Assembly (NCBI RefSeq): GCF_964199755.1
Contig: NC_133896.1
Span: forward strand, 94,302,200-94,366,199
Source: Larus michahellis
Lineage: Eukaryota > Chordata > Aves > Charadriiformes > Laridae
Reading direction: 5' to 3'
Length of the DNA: 64,000 nucleotides
The position numbers were made by a program, and so were the translations under genes. The stretch's first letter is position 1; each line of letters begins with the position of its first letter. Below the pieces are notes generated by a model. That model searched no databases. It had not been told where the DNA came from and saw only the letters and a program-made list of their open reading frames with translations. This document shows positions 1 through 12,300 of this stretch, piece by piece.

Positions 1-1944
1 TGCTCTGCAAGAGAGGTCTGGTCAGGGACGTCAGCTGCGCCTGGCACCAGGATGGGGAGGTGGAGTCCTAGGTGGGGAAAGGCTGCAGCCATGTGCTGGA
101 AATGCCTAAACCCCACATCTGCTTCCTGAGGGGCACAAAGGAGTAGAAGATAAGACTGGCATCTAGCAGGTGAGACTTGACAGGTCCTTGTTCCTAGCAG
201 GACATTATTCTTGATGGCCATGCTTAGCCATGGTGATCTGCTACTTTTGGCAGCTGTTTACACAAGTAAGAGGGACTAGTGAGTTAGTTAATAAAACACT
301 ATGGCACATCTCAGCCTTATTCCCAGCATCACAATCATTTGGTTGAAAAAGTGCACATTTGACTGGGACTTTGCTGGAGGAGGGAATGGAAGGTTTTCCT
401 TGCCCACATTTTCTGCACAGCTCACTGGATTGAGCAATTTCAATCCTGAGCCCACTGAAAAATAGCAGAAATGCAACTCAGTCTACAAGGAGAGCTCGTT
501 TCCTTGAGCCTTCTGGTTTGGCTGTGTTTTCTCCCCACAGACTGCTGGCTCCCAGTCCCTGAAGGAGTGGGGTTTCAAGGCTGGCACTTTCCCCCAGAAG
601 GCTGAATTATGGGCTCTGCTGATGCCCGAGCACTTGTCTCGAGGGGATTCATGACTGAAATCTGTCCTGCTGCTCTGGTCAGGAGGCAGGTTTTCTTATT
701 ACATCTCACTTAACCCTTCATGAGAAGTGGAGGCTTTCGATTGCTGTGCCAGAAATTGGTTAGGAAAGTGAGATTCTGGTCCATTCAGCTTATGTGTGAC
801 CCTTTCTCTTGCTTACCTCAGCCTGCGAAAGTTCTCAGGTTTTATCTCCTACATTTCTTTCATAAGGCAGCTGCTTGCATGGCAGTGGCATTAAATATCA
901 AACCCAAGGACACACACATGGAGCCAAGCCGTGTTCAGCTTCCCAGTGGCCCTCTGCCATGGTGGCTGGCCAAGGAGACCCCTGGATATAGAGTGAAAGG
1001 GAGCCCCCAGGACATTTTGGCTCCGGCACTTGTTCACATGCCGGTGTCTCCATTACACTCGGATGTTCTTCTTTGGCCCAAGGCAGTTTGACCCTTCCTG
1101 TGTTTCTTACCTTTTATTATTAAATTTATATATTACAATATACATTCATGTATTGTGTGATGTTTTTTTATTATTAATAGTCTGGTCTTATGGCTAGGGG
1201 GAAAAACGGCTCTGTTCGCATTGGCAAAATCCAAAGCAAAACAAAATGTTCTCTAAAATCAACCTAGTAAAACCTCAAGTGAATTCCCTACCTACACACA
1301 CAGTAAACCCCTTTTATTTCCTCTCTCACTGAGCTGTGCCGTGCACCCTTCAAGGCCATTCAGCCCTACAGCGCCTGGCAGAGCTGATGAGACAGGATGC
1401 CCCTCCTGCAGAGGGTGACCAGGCAAGCCTGCCAGGTGGCCCCTCCCTTAACCAGGGCCTCTTGGAGCAGGGTGCGTGTGACCCAGCAGCAGAACGGGGC
1501 AGCAGCCTGCTGCAGGGCTACCCACTGGTGACTTGGGCCAGCTGGGCACACAGAAACATCTCCCTCTGTAATGTTTCTGTAGCGGGATAAGGCCATCTGT
1601 GCCATGCTGCTCATTTCAGCTATGTTGTCCATGTGTCAACAGGGAACATCATCTAAAAGCGAGAGGGTGAAATGTAGCTAGTTATGTTGCTAGATTAAGC
1701 AAGGGCATGCCGTTAATTGCATAGGAACACCTGGTCTCCATCTCCTTGGGGGGAGGAAGCAGAGGTAGGTAAGGATTTATCTGATCATTTGGCTTGGGTG
1801 ATCTGGTTCTCCAGCCCTGCCATCTCCAAGACGAGCAGGTGTCAAAGGGGCTGGGGGCCTTCACTGGAGAGAAGCACACAGCCCCAAGGTGGGTGATGCC
1901 TACCCAGGTTGTAGGGCTTACTCTGCTCCCTCCCTGCCCCACAG
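1..1944. other. Intron 5' of the POPDC2 exon
   Basis: This stretch should be intron, because the next coding exon opens at 1945 with an acceptor and the preceding Popeye-domain coding sequence (DSPEW...FQ) is not found here on either strand. Open frames such as 720-1091 and 1336-1590 resemble no family. No repeat was recognised. Confidence 0.6.
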
Positions 1945-2403
1945 GTCACTCTGACAGCCGAGACTGACTGCAGCTTCATCACCTGGCCAAGGAAAAAGCT
2001 GTATCTCCTGCTGAGGAAGGACCGCTACATTGCCCGGCTCTTCTCCTCCCACCTCGGCTACGACATCTCAGAGAAGCTCTACTCCCTCAATGAGAAGCTC
2101 TTCGCCAAGTTCGGCCTTCGCTTTGACATCCGCTTGCCCAGCCTCTACCACGTCCTCGGGCCAGCCTCCTCCGAGGGGGAGTCAGAGGACTGCGAGGAGC
2201 CGCCGCCTGCCTCTGGCCAGGCTGATGCCTCCGAGCCCCCTCCACAGCCACCACCACCACCTCCGACGGCTCCGCGTCCCAGGGCATCCCGGCCTGACAG
2301 TGACCTGCTGGGTGAGGACTCCACCAGTCTTATCGTGGAAGATTTTGCTGAGTTGCCGGGGTCTTTTATGGACTATGTGAGCGAAGGGGAGTATATGAAG
2401 TGA
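1945..2403 (+). CDS. POPDC2: POPDC2 exon, long form ending in SEGEYMK
   Basis: The acceptor is ...ccccacag at 1944, and translation in phase 0 gives 152 residues and TGA at 2401-2403. Roughly residues 1-75 of this exon are the conserved end of the Popeye domain. Residues 76-120 are low-complexity acidic and proline-rich sequence with a run of seven prolines. The last 30 residues (LLGEDSTSLIVEDFAELPGS then FMDYVSEGEYMK) form an acidic tail seen in POPDC2 isoforms. An internal GT donor at 2312 lets the exon be shortened to 1945-2311. Confidence 0.92.
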   Translation, partial: VTLTAETDCSFITWPRKKLYLLLRKDRYIARLFSSHLGYDISEKLYSLNEKLFAKFGLRFDIRLPSLYHVLGPASSEGESEDCEEPPPASGQADASEPPPQPPPPPPTAPRPRASRPDSDLLGEDSTSLIVEDFAELPGSFMDYVSEGEYMK

Positions 2404-5400
2404 GGGCACTCCTGGCACAGGCACGCCTCACCCTGTGTGGGACCCCTGCGTAAGTACCCTGCTTGCGGAAGCAAGTCCTTCCCGCGATGCAACTGCCTGG
2501 GCAGAGTGACGGTCCCCAGCCTCTCGCCCTCCTTTGCCGTGGGTTTGCTCCTCCGCAGTGTTTTTTTTGCCTGCAGCCCCAAGGAATCACAGGAGGTGGG
2601 TTGTGCAGGAAGAGCTGCAGGGTAAAGGCTTGACTTCAGGCATCAGCTGCATTGTGGGGTGGAAGGGACAGTAACCCAGCAGTAGGAAGCTCTTCCCTGT
2701 CCTGTCCTCTCTCCATCCCTCAGGGTAGGCAGAGAAACTGAAACAGTGTCCAGGCTGGCAGGTGGTACACTAGTGCCTGCAGAGACCCCACAGGGCTTGG
2801 CCTAGCTCGCCATGAGGTAGAGCTATGCCTGGAGATACTCCAGTATTACGCTGAGGAAGATGTCTGCAGGTGATGAGAGAGCAGACAATCCAGGAGAGAC
2901 TGACAGAGTTAGAAACGGCTCCAGGGCTTACAGCAGATTGATAGCTGGGAGTTGCTGGAGAGTCCTTCCTCCCCCTGCCCACCACAGCTCATCCCAGCAC
3001 TCCCTCCATGCTCCCTGTTTCTGATGAGCTTTGGCTCAGCCAGATCAGTAAGGTATTGAGAAGACTGTCCTGTGTGGTATAGCTCTTGCCTTCAGTCACC
3101 CTGGGTGGACTGACAGGCTAAGCGTCATTTTAACACAACCCAAACTCTTCTTTCTGGTGAGCGAGAATGAGATCCTCTCTTCCAAAATGCCAACTTCTTA
3201 CTCTGCAAGGGAAAAATTCCTGGGCCTGGTGGATGTTGGGGCAGAGGAGCAATGCAGGTGAACAGAAATAGACAGGAAGTGGCTCATGCTTGAAATTTAG
3301 ATCCAAGTGTCCAAGAGAGAAATTCCACACTGAGTTAAATTTAGCTAGCTGTTGCATGCCAGCTGCAGAGCCCGAAATGTGCATTCCTGATGCTGCCCCA
3401 TAGTAGCTACTTTCTGGCATCCAGTGGCCAGACACCAAGCCTGGGACTGGGATTTCTGTCCTAGAAGTGACCACTGCGTGTGTCCCAGTTGGGTCTGCAT
3501 GGCAGGGAGAAAGTTGCAGGGCTGGGCTGCAGCTGGGGAGACAGTCTTCCAGTAGGCATCTTTGAACATGCGGCACTGTCGCACCCCGGTCTTCCCTGCA
3601 CCCTCTTGGGTCTACTATTGGGCTGCAAATGCTCAGGTTGTGGACTCACTGGCAGGGAGCATGAAGTAGGACACACTGACTCCTGGCATGAGCCCTGACA
3701 AGTCTGCAGTAATCTTCCCTACCCTGCAGTGCTTGTGCACAAGCCTCACCGCTATGATGGCAAGGGGACCGTCCTTCCTAGGTGCTCTAAATGAAAAGGC
3801 TGTCTGGGTCAGACAGCACTTGCTATTCGCAGTAGACCTCTGGTGGAAGAGGCATTTTTCACTGTTTCATCCACTTGACATTCTTAGTTTTTGAAAACAG
3901 CGGAACTGGAAGATCTTCCTGTTTTGTACAGTTCTGCTTTGTGTTGAATCACGTGCCTGTTCCTGTCCTGCTTCCATGCCTTCACACTTAAAATCTGGGC
4001 TATGAAGAAAATAGCCAGGAAAGGAACAAGTGTATCTGTTTTTTTTTCTTGAATCAGATAAAAAGTAAGCAAGAGTTTTGCTTAGTTTAAATAAATAAAA
4101 AGAAAAGAAGGCAGAGAGAGAAAAAGAAAAAAAAAATCCACATTTGTTTTCTAGCTTAGAAGTCTTAGGAATGTGAAGTCCCGGTTTTGCTGGTAGATTG
4201 CTGGAGATACGAATTTGCAGCTTTTTCAGTCCTTAATTGGAGAGGCAGGAATACTGAATCACTTGTGAGACAGCCATCCTCCTAACTGTCAGGCATTTCT
4301 GTTGAATACATGCAATCAAAAATGAATGCAGTTAGTGTTGTAAATGTGGTGAAGTCACTTTGTCTGTGCTTTGCTTGTATTTCGTCTTCTCAGCAGAAGG
4401 ATATCCATTCTCAGGTCACTGGCAGAATTCTCCTAGTTGATCAATTGTAATAGAATCAGAATTTCAAATAAAATTGGAAAAGGAAGGAGGCAGAGAGCAC
4501 TGTTCCTTTTTTTGAATCATTTCCACCCGTATTTGCTAATGAGTCAATACTGTGAACATACACGCAAGAGATGTGTGTGTTGGGGAAAGCTTGTGCAACA
4601 GCACAAAGCTATTCTTTCTTTCACATGGTCCTTTTAAAAGATTTTGGAAGCTAGAAGCTTTTGTTTTTCTAGATCTTGTGAATGAGGTAGCATCAAAGTG
4701 TGCTGATACTTGCAGTAGAGACCTGTGATAAAGGCCCAAATGTTTCAGAAGCCGGTATTAATGGTGGGAGGATGATCCTCCTTGTCGGCCAGTCTGGAGG
4801 CAATAGCCAGTGTGGTATTTTAATTTCTAAGGTACACAAACTCCAGTGAGTATGTCCATAACAGTGGAACAAGCGCTTCCTTGTTACTGTGTTCACCACT
4901 TGGGTGTCATAATCATTTCACATCCCAGCAGTACAACAGGAATCGTCACACCCGGAGAATATTCCACAGCAACCCAAATGCATAACCACAAAAATTAGTG
5001 ATACAGAGGGGTTGCGTTTTTCCCTTCTGGACAGGTACTTGTCACAGCTCAGCAGATGATCTGAGCAGGTCTGCCATGGCTCAGGAAAAGCACTTTCATA
5101 ACTTTTCCCTTAGAAGTGCTGAAAACATCCATAGCAAACAGGGATATTCCCTACAGTGTCATTGTTTGAAGTAAGCGATAGCTGTGGTCCCAGAGATCAG
5201 AGCTCCCCTGGGGCTTTCCCCAGGTCTGTTCTCTCGTCTGCTTCCCCAGCAGCTTCCAACCTGGGTAATCGCCTTCCAGCTCTCTAAATTCCCCATGCTG
5301 AAGTGTTTCTATGGATCAATTTCCTTTTCATTTTTTGTTGCTGCAATGGCCACCTTGCTATGCCACAGTGCAGGAGGGCAAATCTTGAATGCCCAAAGTA

Positions 5401-6332
5401 CTGTGAAGATCATGTAGAACAAAATATTCCTGGGGCATATATTGGCCTACTATTCTTATCATCTAGTTCCTTGAAAGAGTTTCTAGTCTGCTTATGAGCA
5501 AGACTAGAAGTGCTAGCGATATCCCACTGATGACACGTTCTTTCTCTGAGCAGGAGAGATATTTCAACAATTTACAGGCTGCCTGTTAGAAAGAGGCAGG
5601 TTCAAAGGTTCTGTTCAAAACTTGCTTTAACAGTGTACTGCTGTATAGCTCAATGCTCCGTAGCAAACTAAGCTTTATTCCTTGCATGAAAATTCAACCA
5701 ACCAGAAGCCACCTTCTTTTTCCCCTTTTCATGTCGCGTTTGCTCTAGTTTGTTGCTATCAAGTGCTTGCAAGATGTGGCATTGTTGCTACCTAGTTTTG
5801 TACAGTTACATCTTGGGGCTGGCTTTCCCTTTGGTGGGTGAGGTGGATGGATGAATGCACGTCTGATGGTCTCTAACTTGGTGTCTAAGTTAGTAGGAAT
5901 CATTTTATGCCTGCTTTGAGAGGAAAATCAAAGGAGCTGTGAGCTGCGTTTCGCTGATATCACAGCAAGGGATTTAGAGGGCTTTGGTTTTGCTGTCTCT
6001 GGATGGGTGGTTAACCCCATTTTCTGATTTGCCACGTGTTGAAGAATTACATAGCTTTGCATGCTAATTTAGGAGGGGAGGAGAGAAGGACAGGTAATGG
6101 TGGGCTCCATGAGGTTTCTGTCTTGAAGTTTGGAAGTAAGAATTATTCCTGTGATAATAACAGTGCTCTCTTTCTTTGTCTCTTTCTCCCCTCCTCCCCC
6201 CCCCCCCCGCCCTTTTCCTCCCTCCTCCACTGTTTTCCTTCTGCAGCCTCTGGAAATCTCCTCCGGAGTTCTCCCCACCCTCTCTGCAAAGGACGAGCCC
6301 CTCTGGCTCCCACTCAGACTCCCGAACTCTAG
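1945..6332 (+). CDS. POPDC2: POPDC2, 3' coding part with two alternative C-terminal ends
   Basis: Popeye domain-containing protein 2 is a three-pass membrane protein of heart and skeletal muscle whose cytoplasmic Popeye domain binds cAMP. Only the C-terminal coding part is here; the glycosylated N-terminus, membrane segments and most of the Popeye domain must lie left of the window. The exon at 1945 opens in phase 0 with VTLTAETDCSFITWPRK, the end of the cAMP-binding region (the family FQVT motif is split by this intron). It continues through GYDISEKLYSLNEKLFAKFG and RFDIRLPSLYHVLG into an acidic, proline-rich tail. Two ends are visible. Reading through gives a stop at 2401-2403 (ending SEGEYMK). 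Splicing at 2311/2312 to 6247 gives an end in APLAPTQTPEL. Both match the two C-termini I recall for mammalian POPDC2. It is convergent with PLA1A. Family identity is firm; isoform use is inferred from splice sites. Confidence 0.92.
2404..6169. other. POPDC2 3'UTR of the proximal form / intron to the distal exon
   Basis: This follows the proximal stop at 2403 and is intron for the distal isoform. I see no coding exon, RNA gene or clear transposon. An A-rich patch lies at about 4080-4137. Confidence 0.6.
6170..6246 (+). promoter_or_regulatory. Extended C/T tract before the distal POPDC2 exon
   Basis: About 75 nt of almost pure pyrimidine, including an uninterrupted C run near 6197-6208, leads into the acceptor of the alternative last exon. 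Such a tract is a natural target for PTB or PCBP-type splicing factors, so it could help choose the C-terminus. The tract is seen directly; the regulatory role is inferred. Confidence 0.5.
6247..6332 (+). CDS. POPDC2: POPDC2 distal alternative last exon, ending in APLAPTQTPEL
   Basis: A very long C/T tract ends in ttctgcag at 6246. Joined to the donor at 2311 in phase 1, it reads LLASGNLLRSS... and ends RAPLAPTQTPEL with TAG at 6330-6332 (86 nt; 2 + 28 codons including stop). The human protein, as I recall it, has ILAS at the same junction and ends APLAPTHTPEL. Agreement at both the junction and the terminus makes chance unlikely. A possible ATTAAA poly(A) signal lies at 6680-6685. Confidence 0.82.
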
Positions 6333-9311
6333 GGAACAACAGGATGTTTTGATCTTGAAGCCCCTCCAAGGGAGCGTACGCTCACACACGTTTCTGACCA
6401 GAGAGACGCTTTTTAGCAAGCACTGAGATGTCTGCCTGCAGACATGTACACTCGGGAGCACGTGAAGAACACGCGTGAGACTGCGGTGTGGCACTCCAGC
6501 ACCTCCCACCCCACGGTTGTTCACCAGAGCTGCCCGTCCCAGTGGCCTTCCCCAGTTTGTTTTCTAGTCCTGCCTCTCTGAGGTGTGTCCGCAGCTCTGA
6601 TACCAAGGTACACCGATATCGCTGCAAACAATACCAGCCTGCTCACAGAATCTGTGTTCCCTTTGATTTAATGATTCCCATTAAAGTCAGAGATGAAACT
6701 ACTGGTGTTTGAGGCTTTGGAGAGGGAGATAACGCCGTTTGAAAGACTTGGGGTGATCTCAAGGCATGGGGGTGGGGGAGGGGAAGGAGAGGGGAAAGTG
6801 GGCTGCCTGATGGCCTTGGTAATGGGCTTGTAATGATATGGAGATTTGGTTTCATGCATCTCACTGGGCTCTAGTAAGACCAGAAATTACTTTTCCAGGG
6901 GTTACAATTTCTCATTTATGACAAGCACCACTTTCCAAAGAAGTTACCGACTTCTGGTGAAAGGTTGTTTGTTTTAGTTGATTCATTTGGAGTAAGAAAG
7001 GGGAGGAATTTGGACTGGGAGCAGATGCAGGCAAAGAGAGCCTGAAAACGCTTTTTTTTTTTTTTTTTGGGCTCAGTGGGGGATGCCCTCAGAGTGCACA
7101 CACCAAGTGAAGAAATGAGTGAGTACAAAACACCTCTGGGGAGAGCAGCCACTGGTAAAAAGAAGTGCAATATCTTAGATGGAAGTTGTGTGGAGATGGA
7201 AGGCCTCTTCCAATTTCACCTGCAACAGGCTGATGAGTTTCCCCAGCCATTTTCTCTGTCAGGGAACTGGAGATGGCAGTACCAGTGGAGGAATCCTCTG
7301 TCCCACAGAGCGTGGTGCAACCAAGTTGGGAGGTGAAGGTGGGAGCCTCTCCAGGGCAGGTATCCGGGGAAGGAGCGAAGAGCATCAGTCCCTCTGTCAG
7401 CACGCACAGGGCAAGGTGTTCTTCAGTGCACAGACACACAGGGGCATGGCCATCCTATGTGTAGGTCTGGCTCTGTGTCAGCCCTAGGCTGGTGGAGGCA
7501 GCCCTACCTGCCTTGTGCTGCTTACACAGGGGCTGTGGCCAAGAGACCGGTTTGGCATGTTTTGCAAGTCTCAGCTGTTCAAGATCTGCACCCTCAGGAT
7601 CTGGCACTCTTGCTGAGGTCTGGAGAGGTCTCTGAAGTGGTGGGTCTGTGGGATCCATGGAGTACACTGCTCCTCGTGCTACTTGCCTTTGCCGTTACCC
7701 CAGGGCAGGAGAATGGGGCTGCCCCAGGCTTAGGGACCACCCTGCTAAGGGCTGTCACCATGCTCTGTTGCTGCATTCTTGCTTCAGCCTGACCTCACTG
7801 CCCTTCACAGCTAGGAAATGCCTCCAGCAAATTTAGCACGAGAGCTGCTGGGGTCCCTTCTGCAAAGGAACCGAAATGCACAATGAAACTGCGTCTGTTG
7901 TGGTGCTTTATACACCTCCCTGAAGTAGTGGACTGGGTTGGGCTGAATTACACACACCACCCTTCATAGATGCCTTCTGGCGTTATATTCCAGTCTCCAA
8001 CAGGAAGCTCCCTGGAAACTCTTCAGTCATGGATCTCTGTCAGGTTGTCAGAGCTCAGCTCTGACCCTCTCCTAAGTGTATGCTGAGATGGGGTTTGTTA
8101 GCTGGCCTTCCAAACAGACACATGTCAGGGCCCAAAAACTTGGGCACGAGCTGAAAGCAGGAGCTAACTCTGCAGTGACACTGTCTAGTGGAGCAGTAGT
8201 GACAGCTCATGCGAAGTGACTGAGGCTTCCTCATGACAGAAATGCCTTTAGCGTGTACCTCTCTCCTGACCGTGATGTTCTTGGTGGACTTCTCTATCAT
8301 CCAGTGAAGCCAGTCCAGGGAACCAGAGAAAATGGTCTACAGAAGAAGTGGTTTGTGGGCAGAAGTAATGTAAGACTTTCTCCTCTTTAATTTGCATATG
8401 CATCAAGGTGGTGGAAAAGTTGTGGATGGGTGAGGGATGTTTCTATGTACTTGTCTCTCATATTGTAACTTTCACCAATTCTTTCCAAACCTCAGCTGCT
8501 TTTCCAGGCCTGAAAGGTTGTTCTGAGTTCCTGGGACTAATGTGTGTTAGGTGACCCTGTGGCATTGATGCTCCATTCTCCTTCCTATTACTTTCTATTC
8601 TGGGCAGTTGTTCAAAGCAGTGCAAAATGGGATGCAAGAGCACTGCCATGCTCCCGGTGTCTGTTTCACTTCATGTGAGCTTCAAAGAGGACAAGCCAGC
8701 GGCCAGAAGAGCTGCTCCGGGCCTGTCACAGGAAGGAGATTAATTCTGATTACTTAGCAGCGGCGCTAACATGAAATCAATAGGGTCTCACTCTGAAAGT
8801 ATCTTGTAGATGGAACTAGTGAGTTTCACATTTGAGTGCTGGTTAAGAATGACTCCTTCCTGTGCCAAACCTGAACCATACCCTTTCCCCTTGCTGTGGA
8901 AAAATAATACCTCTCACCTTTAATATGAAGATCTCAGGACACTTTAATATAAAACACAAATGAATCATCCCAATACTCCTGTTGTAGGAAGAGTGATATT
9001 ATCTCCTTCTTTCATACAGATCCAAACCTTGAGATTAAATAACTTGCCTGTCACACTTTCAGTGCTGGGTACTGAACCCGTGACATAAAAGTCCCAATCC
9101 AGTCCTTTAACTGAGGCGTCTTGCTGTAAGCCGTCAACCTTGTACTCACCAGTCTGCCACACACTTCTTTTCCTTGACATCCTGGCCCTAATGCAGGAGG
9201 TAAATAACCCATCCAGTTTTATGGTGAATGTATTGTCTGTGAGCAGAGAGCAGCAATAGGTTTAGGACTCCTTTCCAGTTTTGGGTATGCCCGCGTGCTC
9301 CGAAGGCAGTG
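6333..9311. other. Convergent intergenic region POPDC2 / PLA1A
   Basis: This lies between the POPDC2 distal stop and the PLA1A stop, so it holds both 3'UTRs. On the minus strand, ATTAAA hexamers occur at 8924-8919 and 8948-8943 and are candidate PLA1A poly(A) signals. A run of about 18 T lies near 7052-7069. No gene was recognised. Confidence 0.55.
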
Positions 9312-9396
9312 CTAGGCACAAGCAGTAGGCAGCTTGTAGGAGATGTCTGTGTTGCCGTGGAGGGTGAGGTTCCAGGGCAGGCATGACATTGTCCTG
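9312..9396 (-). CDS. PLA1A: PLA1A exon 11: terminal exon
   Basis: The acceptor ctcttcccacag at 9397 joins in phase 2. It reads [16 protein letters not shown]... and ends PTACA with TAG at 9314-9312 (85 nt). The CLP near the start and the C near the end line up with the CLPEP and IACV of the human tail as I recall it, and the total becomes exactly 456 residues. No open frame marks it, so it was found by phase and motif. Confidence 0.82.
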
Positions 9397-12300
9397 CTGT
9401 GGGAAGAGCACAGGAAAGTCAGGCTGTGGATTGGCAGGTGGTGGTTGCTATCCTAACGCAGAGGCAAGCACGCTGCAGATGGACCTTGTGCTGCTTTGCA
9501 TGGGATATGATGAATAGGGTGCTGTGCCCTGGCTGGGATGAATTGGGTGGAGGAGTGCATAGGGGGTTGTGTCCTTCACCTTTCCACTGCCCCCTCCTAG
9601 CAGTACCATTGTTGCTCTGAGCACTCCCAGTTTAGTGATAAGAGCATAGCTGTGAACCTGTGCAACTCTACAGCTTTCTATCTGCATCACAGCCAGGTCT
9701 GGTGCTTCCAGGGGTGGAGGCTTTAAGGCAATGTGCCATGCTGTCCCATTCATAAGTGATAAAAAGCCATGTATCTGCACATCCATCCCAACTTTGGAGT
9801 GCTTTGCCCTGCAAAGCACGCTAGTGAGGAATAGTCCTTATGCTCAAGGGAGTGCCTGGTATTTACACAGGAATGCCTCTTTATTTCCCTATCTGGGCCT
9901 GCTGGATATATTTTTACTGCCTTGTGCTCAAGTCTCCTTGCTGCCCATCAGAACAGAATTTGAATGTGAGCCCAGTTTGCTTTCTGCTTCTGTTTTTCCC
10001 TCTTTGGAGTACCCGCTAGCTTGCTTCAGCCTGGAGCCAGCATTAAGAATCAACTCAGAAGCAATGTGGAGAGTTTAATGTGTCAGTAGAGACCCAGCTA
10101 TTTTGCCCTGCCTGCAAGAACTTTGGATCTGCAAAGCGTCTGGCAAGAATATTGTATTATGGAGAAGACTATTATTTGTTTTGGGATGAGAAGGACTTGG
10201 CTGCTTCTACTCTAGATAAGGTAATTATGGCTGAAGGCATATACTCAACAATGCCTGGCCCAGAAAACGCCAAAATGGTTGTCTTTAGCCTCAGTGCTCT
10301 ATTAACCTCTGCAGTATAAGAAGCAGAAACGTATTACTGGTCTTTTGTTGTCTCATCCTGAAAAATGTGTGTCTGTCATGTTTCAAATGGAGGCCCAACA
10401 TAGGCAGGGGCAAGACGGAGACATCAAGCGAGGACAAAAGGAGCACATTGTAATTAATACAAGCTTTTGCCATGGTCTGTGACTTAAGCATCTTCAAGGT
10501 GATTTGAGTCGCAGGCATTTTCCTTCCATGGCACAACACTTTTACCACGGGGGAAGAATCACAGAAAAAATCCTAGAAAACTACCTTGGAAGTTTTTCTC
10601 TCTCACAGGTAGAAAATGATTTATATAGGGACACAGAGGGGGTGGGAGAGACGTCTTTAAGTGTTTATATAAACAGGAGAAAGTATGCATTGTTTCAAAC
10701 CACAGGCTGCATCCACAGGCTCAGTGGATCCCTGTAAGATATTCCTGTGACTTACTTGCTATCAAGAGGCAGCGGGGCTGCACAGAACTTGCCAACGATG
10801 GATGACTCATCCTTCCTCCAAAACTGACTCTTGGGAAGATACTTCAGTGTGACACTGTTTATCTGGCAGAAGGGAACTCTGTGGGCCAGCAGCCGTTTGC
10901 CCATCACTTGATGCTTAGGTCTGCAAGGCAAGGTGAGAGGTGTGAGGGAGAACATTCAATCAACCTGCAGATGCGGGCTGCATGAAGATGTGTTGAAACA
11001 CTGCAGAAACCAGGCTATTATTGTGAAGCCCTCACACAATAAAATGGAGTGAGAAGACTCATCTGTCAAAACAAGGCATTGCATGAGAGTCTTACTGGAT
11101 GTCTCTCCATGTTTTATTTCTGTAGCCAGGAATATTTCTGAATAAATATCCTTCTTTCCATCTTCCACACAATTACAACTTTTCTTGCTATTGCATATCG
11201 ATTGAAACACTGCCCAGATTTCTACAGAGAGGTAAGTGGTAGATAAGGTCAACATCTATGAAATCATGGATGGCATGGATAGGTATCAGTTTTCCACCAT
11301 TTCTTCCAGTACATGAACTAGGGGTCATCACAGAAAGCTAAGAGGTGGCAAGCTCAAAAAGACTGCTCACTGCACAGAGTAGCATTCTTATTAAGCTGTT
11401 AAAATCTTTGCTGTAGGATGTTGTGGATGCTAGAAAGTTTACATGACTGTACAAGTCATGAGAGAGGGACTGGACAAGTTAGTGGACAACAAATGCATTG
11501 GCAGCTAATAAGTACAAAGATCTTACCTTTGGCTCTGAAAGTCCCTGAGATGTAATTAGTTAGATACTAGGAAACTATCTGGAGGGAGCATTGCTACGTG
11601 CTCACATTGCATTTTTATTCTCTTCTCTAGGTATTTGCATTTGACCATGTTGAAGGTGGGATGCTTGGATAGAGGAATGTTTGTTTGTCCCTGTGCTCTT
11701 ACCCAGGTAACAAGAACTGAGAAATGACAGAGATTGGGTAAACAGCTAATGATCAGAGCCCAGTTGGTCATGTGCTATGAAGTGGTACTGCCCAGCTGTT
11801 TTATGTAGATGGGCTGCCTTCCTTCTGTGGCATCCATCCAATGAGCCTTCTTATGCCCGATCTACTTGGCAACTCTAGGAGTTTGGAGATTATCAATTTC
11901 CTTGTGCTCATGAAGAACATGTGTGTTGATGACTCAGCACAATCCCAGAAGCTCCTGGGTAACTGCCTGATCAGAAACGTCACAGTAGGGAAAGGGGAGA
12001 GGTGACAAAACGGTCAGGAAGAGGCTACAATTCTGCTAACTGAAGTTGCTCCTGGTAGTGGGCTGACACCTGCACTCAGTGTCTTCCTAGGCCAGAGTGG
12101 CCAACCCAAACCAGTACATCCTGTCCTCTCCCTTAGACTGTGGTGGTAGATGCTGGAGTTTTTATGTGTCTGACTGTGTGTGGCTTGAAGCTGCCAAAAA
12201 TAGGAAGCTTCATTAAATTGTGGCTACAAAGGTGAATAATGGATAGCTAGTGGAAAACAAATAGAGGGGAGACCATCTCTCTAATACATATTGTCCATGG

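Noticed and set aside
720..1091. Plus-strand 123-codon open frame
   Set aside because: No family similarity, no splice-consistent context, and not part of the POPDC2 sequence expected upstream of 1945.
10080..10319. Plus-strand 79-codon frame in PLA1A intron 10
   Set aside because: Antisense, no recognisable domain, no promoter or splice support.
10754..10756. PLA1A stop at the TAA inside the exon 10 donor (ending DSK)
   Set aside because: The sequence there is a strong donor (AA|gtaagt), and the 9396-9312 exon completes the family-length C-terminus with conserved cysteines.
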